NCBI RefSeq assembly: GCF_014656055.1
Contig: NZ_BNBR01000001.1
Span: forward strand, 1,943,165 to 2,007,164
Origin: Streptomyces griseosporeus
GTDB taxonomy: Bacteria; Actinomycetota; Actinomycetes; Streptomycetales; Streptomycetaceae
Length of the DNA stretch: 64,000 nt
Direction of reading: 5' to 3'
A program made the translations under genes and the position numbers. The notes under the pieces were generated by a model. The model saw only the letters and a list, made by a program, of their open reading frames with translations. It was not told the DNA's origin and searched no databases. The stretch's first letter is position 1, and the number at the start of each line of letters is the position of its first letter. Shown in pieces: positions 52,062 to 61,662 of this stretch.

Positions 52062-52745
52062 TCAGCGCACCGGCGGCCGTGCCAGCCCCTTCGCATAGGC
52101 GTAACGCACCGCCTGCGCGCGGTCCTTGAGGCCGGCCTTGGCGAAGAGATTGTTGATGTGCGTCTTCACCGTGGCGACGGAGACGTGCAGGCGGCGGGCG
52201 ATCTCCGCGTTGCTCAGCCCCTCGGCGATGAGCACCAGCACCTCCTGCTCCCGCGCGGTGAGGCCGTCCGGCGGCTCGTCGGGCGCGGCCCTGGGCGGCT
52301 CGGACTCCGACAGCCGCTCCAGCAGCCGTCGCTGGATGCCCGGGGAGAGCCCGGCGTCGCCGGACAGCACGCTGGTGACGGCCCGCGCGATCTCGTCGCC
52401 GCCGGCGTCCTTGGTGAGGTACCCGCGGGCACCCGCGCGCAGCGCCGCGAACAGCGAGTCGTCGTCGGCGAAGGTGGTCAGGACGACGACCTGTGTGCCG
52501 GGGTACTCGGCACGGATCCGCCGGGTGGCCTCGACGCCGTCGCAGCGGGGCATGCGCAGGTCCATCAGCACCACGTCGGGGGCGAGTTCGGCGACGAGCT
52601 TCACCGCCTCGTCGCCGTCGCCGGCCGCGCCGACGACCTCGATGCCCGGCAGCAGCCCGAGCAGCATCACGATGCCCTCCCGGACGACGGTCTGGTCGTC
52701 CGCGACCACGACACGCGCGGTCCGTGTCTGCTCGTCCTCGCTCAT
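52062..52745 (-). CDS. NarL/LuxR-family response regulator
   Basis: A 227-residue regulator. Receiver with D16/D17 and phospho-acceptor D62 (VVLMDLRMPR). C-terminal LuxR HTH (about 163-222, LTAREQEVLVLIAEGLSNAEIARRLHVSVATVKTHINNLFAKAG). The ATG overlaps the kinase stop (ATGA). It lies 69 bp upstream of no gene but just beyond the symporter operon start, so it may control that operon. Confidence 0.92.
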   Translation of the reverse strand: MSEDEQTRTARVVVADDQTVVREGIVMLLGLLPGIEVVGAAGDGDEAVKLVAELAPDVVLMDLRMPRCDGVEATRRIRAEYPGTQVVVLTTFADDDSLFAALRAGARGYLTKDAGGDEIARAVTSVLSGDAGLSPGIQRRLLERLSESEPPRAAPDEPPDGLTAREQEVLVLIAEGLSNAEIARRLHVSVATVKTHINNLFAKAGLKDRAQAVRYAYAKGLARPPVR

Positions 52746-53902
52746 CCCGGAACCTTCAGCGTCACCACGAACCCCTTCTCGCCCGGCCCCGCCTCCAGCG
52801 AACCGCCGAGCAGTTCGGCGCGTTCCCGCATCCCCAGCAGACCGTACCCGCTGCCGGCGTGGGCGAGTTCGCCCGGCGTCCCGCCCGAGTCCCGTACCTG
52901 GAGGGCCACTTCGTGGGCACCGTAGTCCAGCCGGATCTGCACCTTGGCGCCCCGCGCGTGCTTGCCGACGTTGGTCAGGGCCTCCTGGGCGACCCTGCGC
53001 ACGGCCTGGGACGCCTCGGCCGGCAGGGCGCGGCGTTCACCGGTGACGGTGACCTCCGCGCCGTCGGTCCGGCTGACGAGGTCCCGGAGGAAGTCCTCCA
53101 CCGGGGTCAGCTCCCCGCGCAGCGCGGAGATGGCCTGGCGGGTCTCGGCGAGGCCGTCGCGGGCCATGCCCCGGGCCGCGACCACTCGCTCCAGGATCTG
53201 CTCGCGGTCCGCGTCGCGCTCGATGAGCAGCCGGGCCGCCTCCAGGTGCACCAGCTGGGCGGAGAGGCTGTGGGCGAGGACGTCGTGGATCTCCCGGGCG
53301 ATGCGCGCCCGCTCGGCGAGGGCGGCCGACTCCGCCTCGGCGGCCCGCGCGGCCCGCTCCTGGGCGAGCAGCCGCTGGGCGTTGCCGCGGGCCTCGGCGT
53401 CCAGGCGCAGCGCGTAGCCGCCGAGGGCGAGGCCGAGCGTGGTGGCGACGGTGGTCAGCCAGGGGTCGTCGTTGACGGTGGCGTACGCCTGGAAGGAGAC
53501 CCAGGTGACGGGCAGGGCGGCCGCCAGCGGCAGGCGCTCCAGCGCGCCGACGCCGCAGGCGCACCAGATGACCAGGGCAGGTACGCGGAATCCGGCGAGG
53601 TGGGCGGCGACCGCGACGGCCACCAGGGCGAGGGCCAGGACCAGAGAGGGCACGAGCCGGTGGGCGAGGGTGGTGCGGAAGAACCCCCAGGCGGCGAGGG
53701 TGGTGACGGTCACCACCGTCGCGCCCGCGGCTGCGGCGCTCCAGCCGTGGACCTGGCCGCTGGTGGCGGCGGTCCACAGCAGCGCGCCGAGCGCCACGAG
53801 CCGTACCGCCCAGGCGAGCAGGCGGCGCGGCCGTGAGATTCCGTCCCGCCCCAGGGCCTCGCGGGAGGGCCAGCGCGTCCAGGCGTTCTCCGTCCCTGTC
53901 AC
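52742..53902 (-). CDS. NarL-type sensor histidine kinase (HisKA_3)
   Basis: A 386-residue kinase with about five or six membrane helices (about 28-160) and no large extracytoplasmic domain. The dimerisation region has His206 (IAREIHDVLAHSLSAQ), the HATPase motifs are reduced (EALTNVGKHA, GSGYGLLGMRERAELLGG). GTG start overlaps the stop of the membrane-protein gene (GTGA), and its own stop overlaps the regulator start. The stimulus is probably sensed in the membrane. Confidence 0.9.
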   Translation of the reverse strand: MTGTENAWTRWPSREALGRDGISRPRRLLAWAVRLVALGALLWTAATSGQVHGWSAAAAGATVVTVTTLAAWGFFRTTLAHRLVPSLVLALALVAVAVAAHLAGFRVPALVIWCACGVGALERLPLAAALPVTWVSFQAYATVNDDPWLTTVATTLGLALGGYALRLDAEARGNAQRLLAQERAARAAEAESAALAERARIAREIHDVLAHSLSAQLVHLEAARLLIERDADREQILERVVAARGMARDGLAETRQAISALRGELTPVEDFLRDLVSRTDGAEVTVTGERRALPAEASQAVRRVAQEALTNVGKHARGAKVQIRLDYGAHEVALQVRDSGGTPGELAHAGSGYGLLGMRERAELLGGSLEAGPGEKGFVVTLKVPG

Positions 53903-54453
53903 ACCCGCTCCTTCCTCGCCGGCCGGGTGGCGGCGTCCGCTGCCCCCGCCCAGCCCGCGGTGCGGTCACCGTACGCGGTCGCCGGCCCGGCCGCCCCGGA
54001 CACGGTGCCGGCTCGCAGCACGAGGATCCCGGAGCGGACAAGCAGGGTCAGCGCGAGGGCGAGCAGGAGTGCGGAGCTGTCCTGGTGGATACCGAGGGCC
54101 GTGCCGAGCCCGAACAGGCTCAGCCGGAGGGCGATGCCGCCGGCCCACACGGCCGCACCGGCGCGGGTGGTTCTGCTCCACACCGCTCCGTCGGCCTCCA
54201 CCCATATGCGGGTGGTCCAGGCCCAGCCGGCGCCGGTGGCGACGGCGATCAGCAGTTCCGCGGCGAGGAGGGAGGCGCTCGCGGCCCGGTGCTGGGCGTC
54301 GAGTATCCCGGGCGAGCGCACGGCCATGACCGTGAGGATCGCGGGCATCAGCCACCAGCGGCGGTCGTCGTCGATGCGGCGGGCGGCGAACTGGCGGGTG
54401 ATGACGAGCGCGGCGACGGCGACGATCACCAGCGCGTTGACGAGCCCGGGCAT
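53899..54453 (-). CDS. Membrane protein of unknown function, operon with kinase/regulator
   Basis: A 184-residue protein with about four to five helices (VNALVIVAVAALVITRQF, WWLMPAILTVMAV, LLAAELLIAVATGAGWAW, AGAAVWAGGIALRLSLFGLG, LLLALALTLLVRSGIL). The conserved look of RRIDDDRRWWLMPA and GWAWTTRIW suggests a DUF1453/CcdC-like protein, by eye only. Good GGAGG ribosome site. Fully coupled to the NarL-type kinase, so it may be an accessory sensor subunit. Confidence 0.7.
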   Translation of the reverse strand: MPGLVNALVIVAVAALVITRQFAARRIDDDRRWWLMPAILTVMAVRSPGILDAQHRAASASLLAAELLIAVATGAGWAWTTRIWVEADGAVWSRTTRAGAAVWAGGIALRLSLFGLGTALGIHQDSSALLLALALTLLVRSGILVLRAGTVSGAAGPATAYGDRTAGWAGAADAATRPARKERV

Positions 54454-54565
54454 CGGGACCTCCGTGAGCGGCGGGAGCCGGCGGCGAGCGCTGCCGACGC
54501 CTTCGACGGTACGGAAACGCCCTGGTCACGGGATCGGAGCAGGGGTGGAGCCCGGGTGGATTCAT

Positions 54566-54609
54566 GGCCCGGGGCCGCCTCCACCCTGAGGTGGAGACGG
54601 CCCCGGGCC
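54566..54609 (-). terminator. Strong hairpin terminator after parE
   Basis: Stem of 12 plus 7 bp with one mismatch (C54578 against A54597) and a 4-nt loop, between the parE stop and the membrane-protein gene start. Confidence 0.82.
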
Positions 54610-54660
54610 GTCGTCAGGGGCCCGGCCGGTGACCGGGCCTAGGAGGTGTCCCCCTGGCGC

Positions 54661-56784
54661 TCACGCGTCGATGCGCGAGCGGTCCAGGGTCGCCGCCGAG
54701 CCGGAGATGAACTCCTTGCGCGGCGCCACGTCGTTGCCCATGAGCAGATCGAAGACCTGTTCGGCGGCCTCGAGGTCCGTGAGGTTGATGCGGCGCAGGG
54801 TGCGGTGGCGCGGGTCCATCGTCGTCTCGGCCAGCTGGTCGGCGTCCATCTCGCCGAGGCCCTTGTAACGCTGGATGGAGTCCTTGTAGCGGATGCCCTT
54901 GGTCTGGAACTCCATGAGCTTGTCGCGCAGCTCGCGGTCCGAGTACGTGTAGACGTACTTGTCCTGCCCCTTCTTCGGCTGGACCAGCTCGATGCGGTGC
55001 AGCGGGGGCACCGCGGCGAACACGCGTCCTGCCTCGACCATGGGCCGCATGTAGCGCTGGAACAGGGTCAGCAGCAGGCAGCGGATGTGGGAGCCGTCCA
55101 CATCGGCGTCCGTCATCATGATGATCTTGCCGTAGCGGGCCGCGTCCACGTCGAAGGTGCGGCCGGAACCGGCTCCTATGACCTGGATGATCGCTCCGCA
55201 CTCGGCATTCTTGAGCATGTCCGTGACGGACGACTTCTGCACGTTGAGGATCTTGCCGCGGATCGGCAGCAGCGCCTGGAACTCGGAGTTCCGGGCGAGC
55301 TTGGCCGTGCCGAGCGCGGAGTCGCCCTCGACGATGAACAGCTCGCTGCGCTCGACGTCGTCGCTGCGGCAGTCGGCCAGCTTGGCGGGGAGCGAGGAGG
55401 ACTCCAGGGCCGTCTTGCGGCGCTGCGCGTCCTTGTGCTGGCGGGCTGCGATGCGGGTGCGGGCGGCGGCGACGGCCTTCTCCATCACGACCCGGGCCTG
55501 GGCGGCGGCGTCGCGCTTGGTGGAGGTCAGGAAGGCCTTGAGTTCCTTGGAGACCACGTTGTTCACGATGCGGCGGGCCGCGGACGTACCGAGGACCTCC
55601 TTGGTCTGGCCCTCGAACTGCGGCTCGGCGAGCCGCACGGTCACCACCGCGGTGAGGCCCTCCAGGGCGTCGTCCTTGACGATGTCGTCCTCGGCGACGC
55701 GCAGCAGCTTCTTGGCGCGCAGGACCTCGTTCATCGTCTTGGCGATCGCCTGCTCGAAGCCGGCGACGTGGGTGCCGCCCTTGGGGGTGGCGATGATGTT
55801 GACGAACGACCGCAGTGTGGTGTCGTAGCCGGTGCCCCAGCGCAGCGCCACGTCGACGCCGAGTTCGCGGGTGACCTCGGTCGGGGTCATCTGGCCGTGC
55901 TCGTCGAGGACCGGGACGGTCTCCTTGAAGGAGCCCTGCCCGGTGAAGCGGAGGATGTCGCAGACGGCCTTGTCCTTCGCCAGGTACTCGCAGAACTCGC
56001 TGATGCCGCCGTCGAAGCGGAAGGACTCCTCACCCTTGCTGCCGCCCTCGCCGAGGCCGAACTCGTCGCGCACGACGATGGTCAGCCCGGGCACCAGGAA
56101 CGCGGTCTGGCGGGCGCGCTGGTGCAGATTCTCCAGCGAGAGCTTGGCGTCCTTGAGGAAGATCTGGCGGTCAGCCCAGTAGCGCACGCGCGTGCCGGTG
56201 CGGGTCTTGGTGATCTTCTTGGCCTTGCGCAGGCCGCTCTTGGCCTCGAACTTCGCGTCGGGGCCCTCGCCGGTGAACGCTCCGGGAACACCGCGGCGGA
56301 AGCTGATCGCGTGGGTGTGGCCACCGCGGTCGACCTCGACGTCGAGGCGGGCGGACAGGGCGTTCACCACGGAGGCGCCGACGCCGTGCAGACCGCCGGA
56401 GGCGGCGTAGGAGCCGCCGCCGAACTTGCCGCCGGCGTGCAGCTTGGTCATGACGACCTCGACGCCGGACAGGCCGGTCTTGGGCTCGACGTCGACGGGG
56501 ATGCCGCGGCCGTTGTCCCGGACCTCGACCGAGCCGTCGTCGTGGAGGATCACCTCGATGTGGTCGCAGTACCCGCCGAGGGCCTCGTCGACGGAGTTGT
56601 CGATGATCTCCCACAGGCAGTGCATCAGACCGCGGCTGTCGGTGGAGCCGATGTACATACCCGGGCGCTTGCGTACGGCCTCGAGCCCCTCGAGGACGAG
56701 CAGGTGCCGCGCGGTGTAGTTGGAACCGTCCCGCTCTGCTCCTGCCAGCAGCGCTGTGGACGACACGGACGTCTCGGCGGTCAC
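54661..56784 (-). CDS. parE: DNA topoisomerase IV subunit B
   Basis: A 707-residue ATPase subunit. GHKL motifs: EIIDNSVDEALGGY, DNGRGIPVDV, GGLHGVGASVVNALS. TOPRIM motifs: VEGDSALGTAK and MTDADVDGSHIR. The C-terminal GyrB/ParE domain ends with RYKGLGEMDADQL. Length and a separate parC at 34763 favour topoisomerase IV. GTG 56784 has GAGGAG upstream; longer frames cross the promoter region. It decatenates chromosomes together with ParC. Confidence 0.92.
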   Translation of the reverse strand: MTAETSVSSTALLAGAERDGSNYTARHLLVLEGLEAVRKRPGMYIGSTDSRGLMHCLWEIIDNSVDEALGGYCDHIEVILHDDGSVEVRDNGRGIPVDVEPKTGLSGVEVVMTKLHAGGKFGGGSYAASGGLHGVGASVVNALSARLDVEVDRGGHTHAISFRRGVPGAFTGEGPDAKFEAKSGLRKAKKITKTRTGTRVRYWADRQIFLKDAKLSLENLHQRARQTAFLVPGLTIVVRDEFGLGEGGSKGEESFRFDGGISEFCEYLAKDKAVCDILRFTGQGSFKETVPVLDEHGQMTPTEVTRELGVDVALRWGTGYDTTLRSFVNIIATPKGGTHVAGFEQAIAKTMNEVLRAKKLLRVAEDDIVKDDALEGLTAVVTVRLAEPQFEGQTKEVLGTSAARRIVNNVVSKELKAFLTSTKRDAAAQARVVMEKAVAAARTRIAARQHKDAQRRKTALESSSLPAKLADCRSDDVERSELFIVEGDSALGTAKLARNSEFQALLPIRGKILNVQKSSVTDMLKNAECGAIIQVIGAGSGRTFDVDAARYGKIIMMTDADVDGSHIRCLLLTLFQRYMRPMVEAGRVFAAVPPLHRIELVQPKKGQDKYVYTYSDRELRDKLMEFQTKGIRYKDSIQRYKGLGEMDADQLAETTMDPRHRTLRRINLTDLEAAEQVFDLLMGNDVAPRKEFISGSAATLDRSRIDA

Positions 56785-57227
56785 GCGGTTCGCTCCTCGC
56801 TGAATTTCAGATGGGGCCCTGGTGGGTAAGGGCGCGGCTTCGGTCACCGGTGAGAGGGTACCGAGGCCTGGTAGAGCCGTTGTAACGCCACCCTCGTGCT
56901 CCCCCACAGACTAGTCCAGGGTCGCATGTGTGTTCGATCCCTCGATGGGGTGAAGTGCACATCACGTTCCCTTGGAGGCATGAACCATTTAGGCTCCGGG
57001 CACGTCCTCATGAACAACCGGCAACCCGGCCGGGAGGATCCGACCATGACCGACAGCGCGAAACCGTAAGCAAGACAGACACGCAATACGGCACATTCGC
57101 CGCCAAACCGGCAGCAGCCACCCGCCTCGGAGATTTTTTTCGAGGAAAAGCCACGAGCGGGAACGTTTTGAGGCTGGTTGGATGTTGACCCTGGTACGAC
57201 AGCTCGTCGAGCTAGAGAAGAGGCGAC
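56785..57227. other. 443-bp divergent intergenic region with AT-rich stretch
   Basis: Between parE (leftward) and the DUF7455 gene (rightward). It has a possible -10 TAGGCT at 56990-56995 with GTTCCC 18 bp before, a T-rich run with small hairpin CCTCG...CGAGG near 57125-57145, and a tiny open frame of seven codons at about 57047 after GGGAGG. No family gene is seen. The leader may be long. Confidence 0.4.
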
Positions 57228-57458
57228 GTGACTACTGTTCTGACCCCCGCGAGCCCGCTGACGGCCGCCGATCGCTGCGACCGCTGCGGCGCCCAGGCAT
57301 ACCTGCGCGTCGTCCTGCTGAGCGGCGGAGAACTGCTCTTCTGCGCCCACCACGGCCGCAAGTTCGAGCCGGAACTCAAGAAGATCGCCGCTGAGATACA
57401 GGACGAGACGGAGCGGCTGACCTCCGTTCCCGGCAACGCCTCCGACGAAGAGCGCTGA
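57228..57458 (+). CDS. DUF7455 zinc-ribbon-like small protein
   Basis: A 76-residue protein. The pattern CDRCGAQAYLRVVL...ELLFCAHHGRK gives a C-x2-C...C-x2-H zinc ribbon. It matches DUF7455, an actinobacterial family often sitting beside the principal sigma-factor gene. GTG start with AGAGG upstream. A perfect 15-bp terminator follows. Function unknown. Confidence 0.82.
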   Translation: MTTVLTPASPLTAADRCDRCGAQAYLRVVLLSGGELLFCAHHGRKFEPELKKIAAEIQDETERLTSVPGNASDEER

Positions 57459-57499
57459 TCCTGGCACACGACGAGCCAGCACCGGCACAGGCCGGCGCA

Positions 57500-57536
57500 C
57501 GGGCGGCCGCCCCCGCGAAAGGGGGGCGGCCGCCCG
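57500..57536. terminator. Bidirectional hairpin terminator, perfect 15-bp stem
   Basis: Arms 57500-57514 and 57522-57536 with a 7-nt loop, between the DUF7455 gene and the convergent protease gene. Confidence 0.85.
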
Positions 57537-57623
57537 CACTCGTCGAGTTCTGCCGAAGGAGCTCGCCCCGAGCCGGACACCGGGCAGGTGTCGCCGAAGG
57601 CCCTCGTGGCCCCGTCGGCCCCG

Positions 57624-58451
57624 TCAGGCCCCGGACAGGCGCGTGACGACGTCGGAGACCCGCGTGTACACGCCCGGGCTGCCCGGCCGTCCACAACCGC
57701 TCCCCCAGGACACCAGGCCGATCAACCGGCCTTCCGCGACCAGCGGCCCTCCGCTGTCGCCCTGGCAGGCGTCCCTGCCGCCCTGCGTCTCGCCGGCACA
57801 CAGCATGCTCTCGGCGAGATACGCGCCCTCCTCACCCCCGGGATAGGCCCGCCGGCACTGGGCGTCGGACAGCACGTGCACGCGTGCCGCCCGCAGGCCG
57901 GTGGTGTAGTCCCCGGCGCCACTGGTGTCCCCCCAGCCGTAGACCAGCGCGGACGTCCCCGGTGTGTACGCCGGGTCGCCCGCGGCGGCCATCGCGATGA
58001 CGTCCTGCTGCGGCAGGGCTTCGGCCAGGGTGAGCACCGCGAAGTCGCCGGCGTTGCCGGCGGCGTCGTAGGCCGGGTTCACCCGGACCTCACGCACCGG
58101 GATCTCCCGGCCCTCCCCGGACAGCAGGTGGGTGCGTTCCGCGATGACCTTGAGATCGCGCACCTTGGCGGGCGGTCCCCCCAGGACCTCCTCACCCATG
58201 CAGTGGGCCGCGGTGAGCACGGTGGTCGGCCCGACCACGGCGCCGCCGCAGAACTGCCCTGCCCGCGTACCGCCGAACCGGTCACGGCTGGACACCGCCA
58301 CGGTCCACGGGCTCTGTGCCACATCGACCGGGAAGCCGCCCACGACAACGCTGTCCGCGGCGGCGGGGACGGCTGAGACCAGCGGTATCGCGGCGGCGGT
58401 GGCGGCCAGCGCCAGCGGCCTGGCCAGTGCACGGACGAACAGACGACGCAT
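57624..58451 (-). CDS. Secreted trypsin-like serine protease (S1A)
   Basis: A 275-residue exported protease. Signal peptide residues 1-32 (AAAIPLVSAVPAAAD); a conventional short propeptide is not obvious and mature chymotrypsin-type N-terminus VVGG lies at 36-39. Catalytic triad His83 (TAAHC), Asp136 (GDFAVL) and Ser233 (GDSGGP). Asp227, six residues before the Ser, predicts trypsin-like Lys/Arg specificity. Six cysteines can form the usual disulfides. It is read toward the DUF7455 gene and is downstream of hrdB. Confidence 0.93.
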   Translation of the reverse strand: MRRLFVRALARPLALAATAAAIPLVSAVPAAADSVVVGGFPVDVAQSPWTVAVSSRDRFGGTRAGQFCGGAVVGPTTVLTAAHCMGEEVLGGPPAKVRDLKVIAERTHLLSGEGREIPVREVRVNPAYDAAGNAGDFAVLTLAEALPQQDVIAMAAAGDPAYTPGTSALVYGWGDTSGAGDYTTGLRAARVHVLSDAQCRRAYPGGEEGAYLAESMLCAGETQGGRDACQGDSGGPLVAEGRLIGLVSWGSGCGRPGSPGVYTRVSDVVTRLSGA

Positions 58452-58561
58452 GCATGCTCCTCACTCCGGGATGGTCATGAGACACCCAGAGTGATCCAGC
58501 CCGCCCGGCACCGCACCCGCGCGCGGGAGCACGCGCGCCCCGCACGCCGCGCGCGACCAGC

Positions 58562-58598
58562 GCGAAGGCCCGGCTCCCTGACGGGGAACCGGGCCTTC
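58562..58598 (-). terminator. Hairpin terminator after hrdB
   Basis: An 11-bp perfect stem (58562-58572 with 58588-58598) around a 15-nt loop that can fold further, 34 bp past the hrdB stop. Confidence 0.8.
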
Positions 58599-58631
58599 GA
58601 TGTCGTACGACCGCGACCGGCCGGGACAGGC

Positions 58632-60170
<1,539 letters not shown>

Positions 60171-60333
60171 GAACAACCTCTCGGAACGTTGGAAAACGGC
60201 TTCCGGCCCCGTCCGTGATGGACAGGAGCCGACCGCCGGCTTGGGGATGGGCCGACGGCGCGGGCGGGGGCCGGGAAGATGCACAGCGCCGTCACCGGCG
60301 TCCGTATTCCCTCCGCGGCTGTCACCTCTTAGG

Positions 60334-60360
60334 TCATCGCGTTCTTTCCACGAGCGTTAC
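60334..60360 (-). promoter_or_regulatory. Candidate ECF-sigma (ShbA-type) promoter of hrdB
   Basis: On the minus strand GTAAC (60360-60356) and CGATGA (60339-60334) are separated by 16 bp, about 160 bp before the hrdB start. The boxes agree with my recollection of the ShbA-dependent hrdB promoter described in Streptomyces griseus. Confidence 0.62.
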
Positions 60361-60495
60361 GCCCAATCTTCGTGGCCCGAGTCACACCCCGTAAGCACTC
60401 AAAAACGTTCAGATGTGGGCAAACACGGTCAGCCAGGGCTGCGGTCGGGACCGGACGCGGCCTGCCGTCGTCCGGTCCGCGGCTCGTCGCGCCAT

Positions 60496-60533
60496 CGGAC
60501 CCCGCAGGCTCGGGACCGACCCTGCGGGGTCCG
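60496..60533 (-). terminator. Hairpin terminator after whiH
   Basis: A perfect 13-bp stem (60496-60508 with 60521-60533) and 12-nt loop, about 80 bp past the whiH stop. Confidence 0.8.
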
Positions 60534-60611
60534 ACGGGGGGACGGTACGCCGGCCGGCGATGCCGCAGGAGGGGGGCGGCATCCCCGGGCCGCGCCGCCC
60601 GCGGTGGGTGG

Positions 60612-61499
60612 TCAGTGCTCGCGCGGCGCGGGAACGACCCGCTCGACCTCGGGGTGGACGGTCAGCAGCTGGCGCATGGCCGCCTCGGCCGCCGCGCCGT
60701 CGCCCGCGGCGAGCGCGTCGACGATCCGGCCGTGGTGGACCAGGCAGGCCTCGCTCGGCCGGTCGCAGCCGGTGACCGGGCCGCCGGACACCTGGAGCGC
60801 GGCGGAGACGATGCCGGAGAGGTGCTCCAGCATGCGGTTGCCCGCGACCTGGATCAGGAGCGCGTGGAACTCGGCGTCCGCGCGGGAGAAGGTGAGCACG
60901 TCGCCCTGAGCGAGGGCGTGCCCCATGATCTCGACCAGGTCGGCCAGCCGCTGCTGGACGTCCTCCCGCCCGTGCCCGGCCGCAAGGCGTGCGGCGAGGG
61001 GCTCGATCGTCCAGCGCAGCTCGCTCAGCTCGCGGCGCTGGTCGTCGCGCTGCGGCCCGAAGGCGCGCCACTCGATGATGTCCGGGTCGAGCAGATTCCA
61101 GTCACTGACGGGACGCACGCGCGTGCCGACGTTCGGACGGGCGCTGACCAGGCCCTTGGCCTCCAGGACGCGGAGCGACTCACGGACGACGGTCCGGGAG
61201 ACCTCGAAGCGCTGGCCGATCTCCTCGGGCACCAGTGGGCGGTCGGCCCCCAGATCGCCGGAGACGATCATCTGTCCCAGCTGCTGGACGAGTTGGCCGT
61301 GCAGCCCACGGCCACGGCTGCCCGCGGCGCGCCGGCCGACCCGCCCGAGCTCGGGGTCCGCGGCCTCCCAGACGGGAGCGCCGACGCGGTCGGCGGCCGG
61401 GGCCTCGGCGTAGGGGTAGCGGTCGAGTTCGCCCGGGCCGGCGAGACCGGAGTCTGCGGAGCGGGCGGCGGTCATCATGGTGTGCGCAAGGGTACTCAC
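60612..61499 (-). CDS. whiH: WhiH sporulation regulator (GntR family, FCD type)
   Basis: A 295-residue regulator. A 60-residue N-terminal extension precedes the GntR winged helix (about 67-130, VPEEIGQRFEVSRTVVRESLRVLEAKGLVSARPNVGTRV). The FCD domain (about 145-290) has LRWTIEPLAARLAAG, SRADAEFHALLIQVAGN and VHHGRIVDALAAGD. WhiH is needed for sporulation septation in S. coelicolor and lies next to hrdB there. GTG 61499 has AAAGGA upstream. A sigma-WhiG-like promoter and an inverted repeat precede it, in line with known WhiG control and autoregulation. Confidence 0.92.
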   Translation of the reverse strand: MSTLAHTMMTAARSADSGLAGPGELDRYPYAEAPAADRVGAPVWEAADPELGRVGRRAAGSRGRGLHGQLVQQLGQMIVSGDLGADRPLVPEEIGQRFEVSRTVVRESLRVLEAKGLVSARPNVGTRVRPVSDWNLLDPDIIEWRAFGPQRDDQRRELSELRWTIEPLAARLAAGHGREDVQQRLADLVEIMGHALAQGDVLTFSRADAEFHALLIQVAGNRMLEHLSGIVSAALQVSGGPVTGCDRPSEACLVHHGRIVDALAAGDGAAAEAAMRQLLTVHPEVERVVPAPREH

Positions 61500-61559
61500 G
61501 CATCCTTTGTCGGCGCTGTTCCCAACTCCCTTGAGGGCTTTGGTGAAAAGCACACGAAA

Positions 61560-61575
61560 GGGTGATCGCTCACCC
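61560..61575. promoter_or_regulatory. Inverted repeat GGGTGA-N4-TCACCC before whiH
   Basis: Perfect 6-bp arms, about 60 bp before the whiH start and just downstream of the likely transcription start. Position fits an operator for autorepression. Confidence 0.55.
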
Positions 61576-61591
61576 CGTCGCAATTGACGCC

Positions 61592-61620
61592 TTATCGGAA
61601 AGAAATGGGCTTCCCATGAG
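61592..61620 (-). promoter_or_regulatory. Candidate sigma-WhiG promoter of whiH
   Basis: On the minus strand TTCCGATAA (61600-61592) matches the WhiG -10 consensus (GCCGATAA) well. The -35 (consensus TAAA) is weak, TCAT about 15 bp before. The known WhiG dependence of whiH supports it. Confidence 0.65.
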
Positions 61621-61662
61621 GGAGTTGTGCACAGTGCGCGACCGTGCGGGCGCGTTCGATCG

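Larger units (their letters stand above)
60171..60611 (-). other. 441-bp region: hrdB leader and whiH terminator
   Basis: Leader of hrdB plus the end of the whiH unit. It contains the candidate hrdB promoter (60334-60360) and the whiH terminator (60496-60533), listed separately. No gene is supported here; several short frames are shadows. Confidence 0.6.

Noticed and set aside
51452..52096. N-terminal extension of the symporter frame
   Set aside because: It overlaps the DUF485 gene in another frame; the SSS family start and GTGA overlap put the start at 51451.
56785..56907. Upstream extension of parE
   Set aside because: No ribosome site; the stretch looks like promoter DNA, and GTG 56784 has a good GAGGAG.
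57044..57070. Seven-codon frame after GGGAGG, possible leader peptide
   Set aside because: Too short to judge and without attenuator structure; no composition suggesting amino-acid control.
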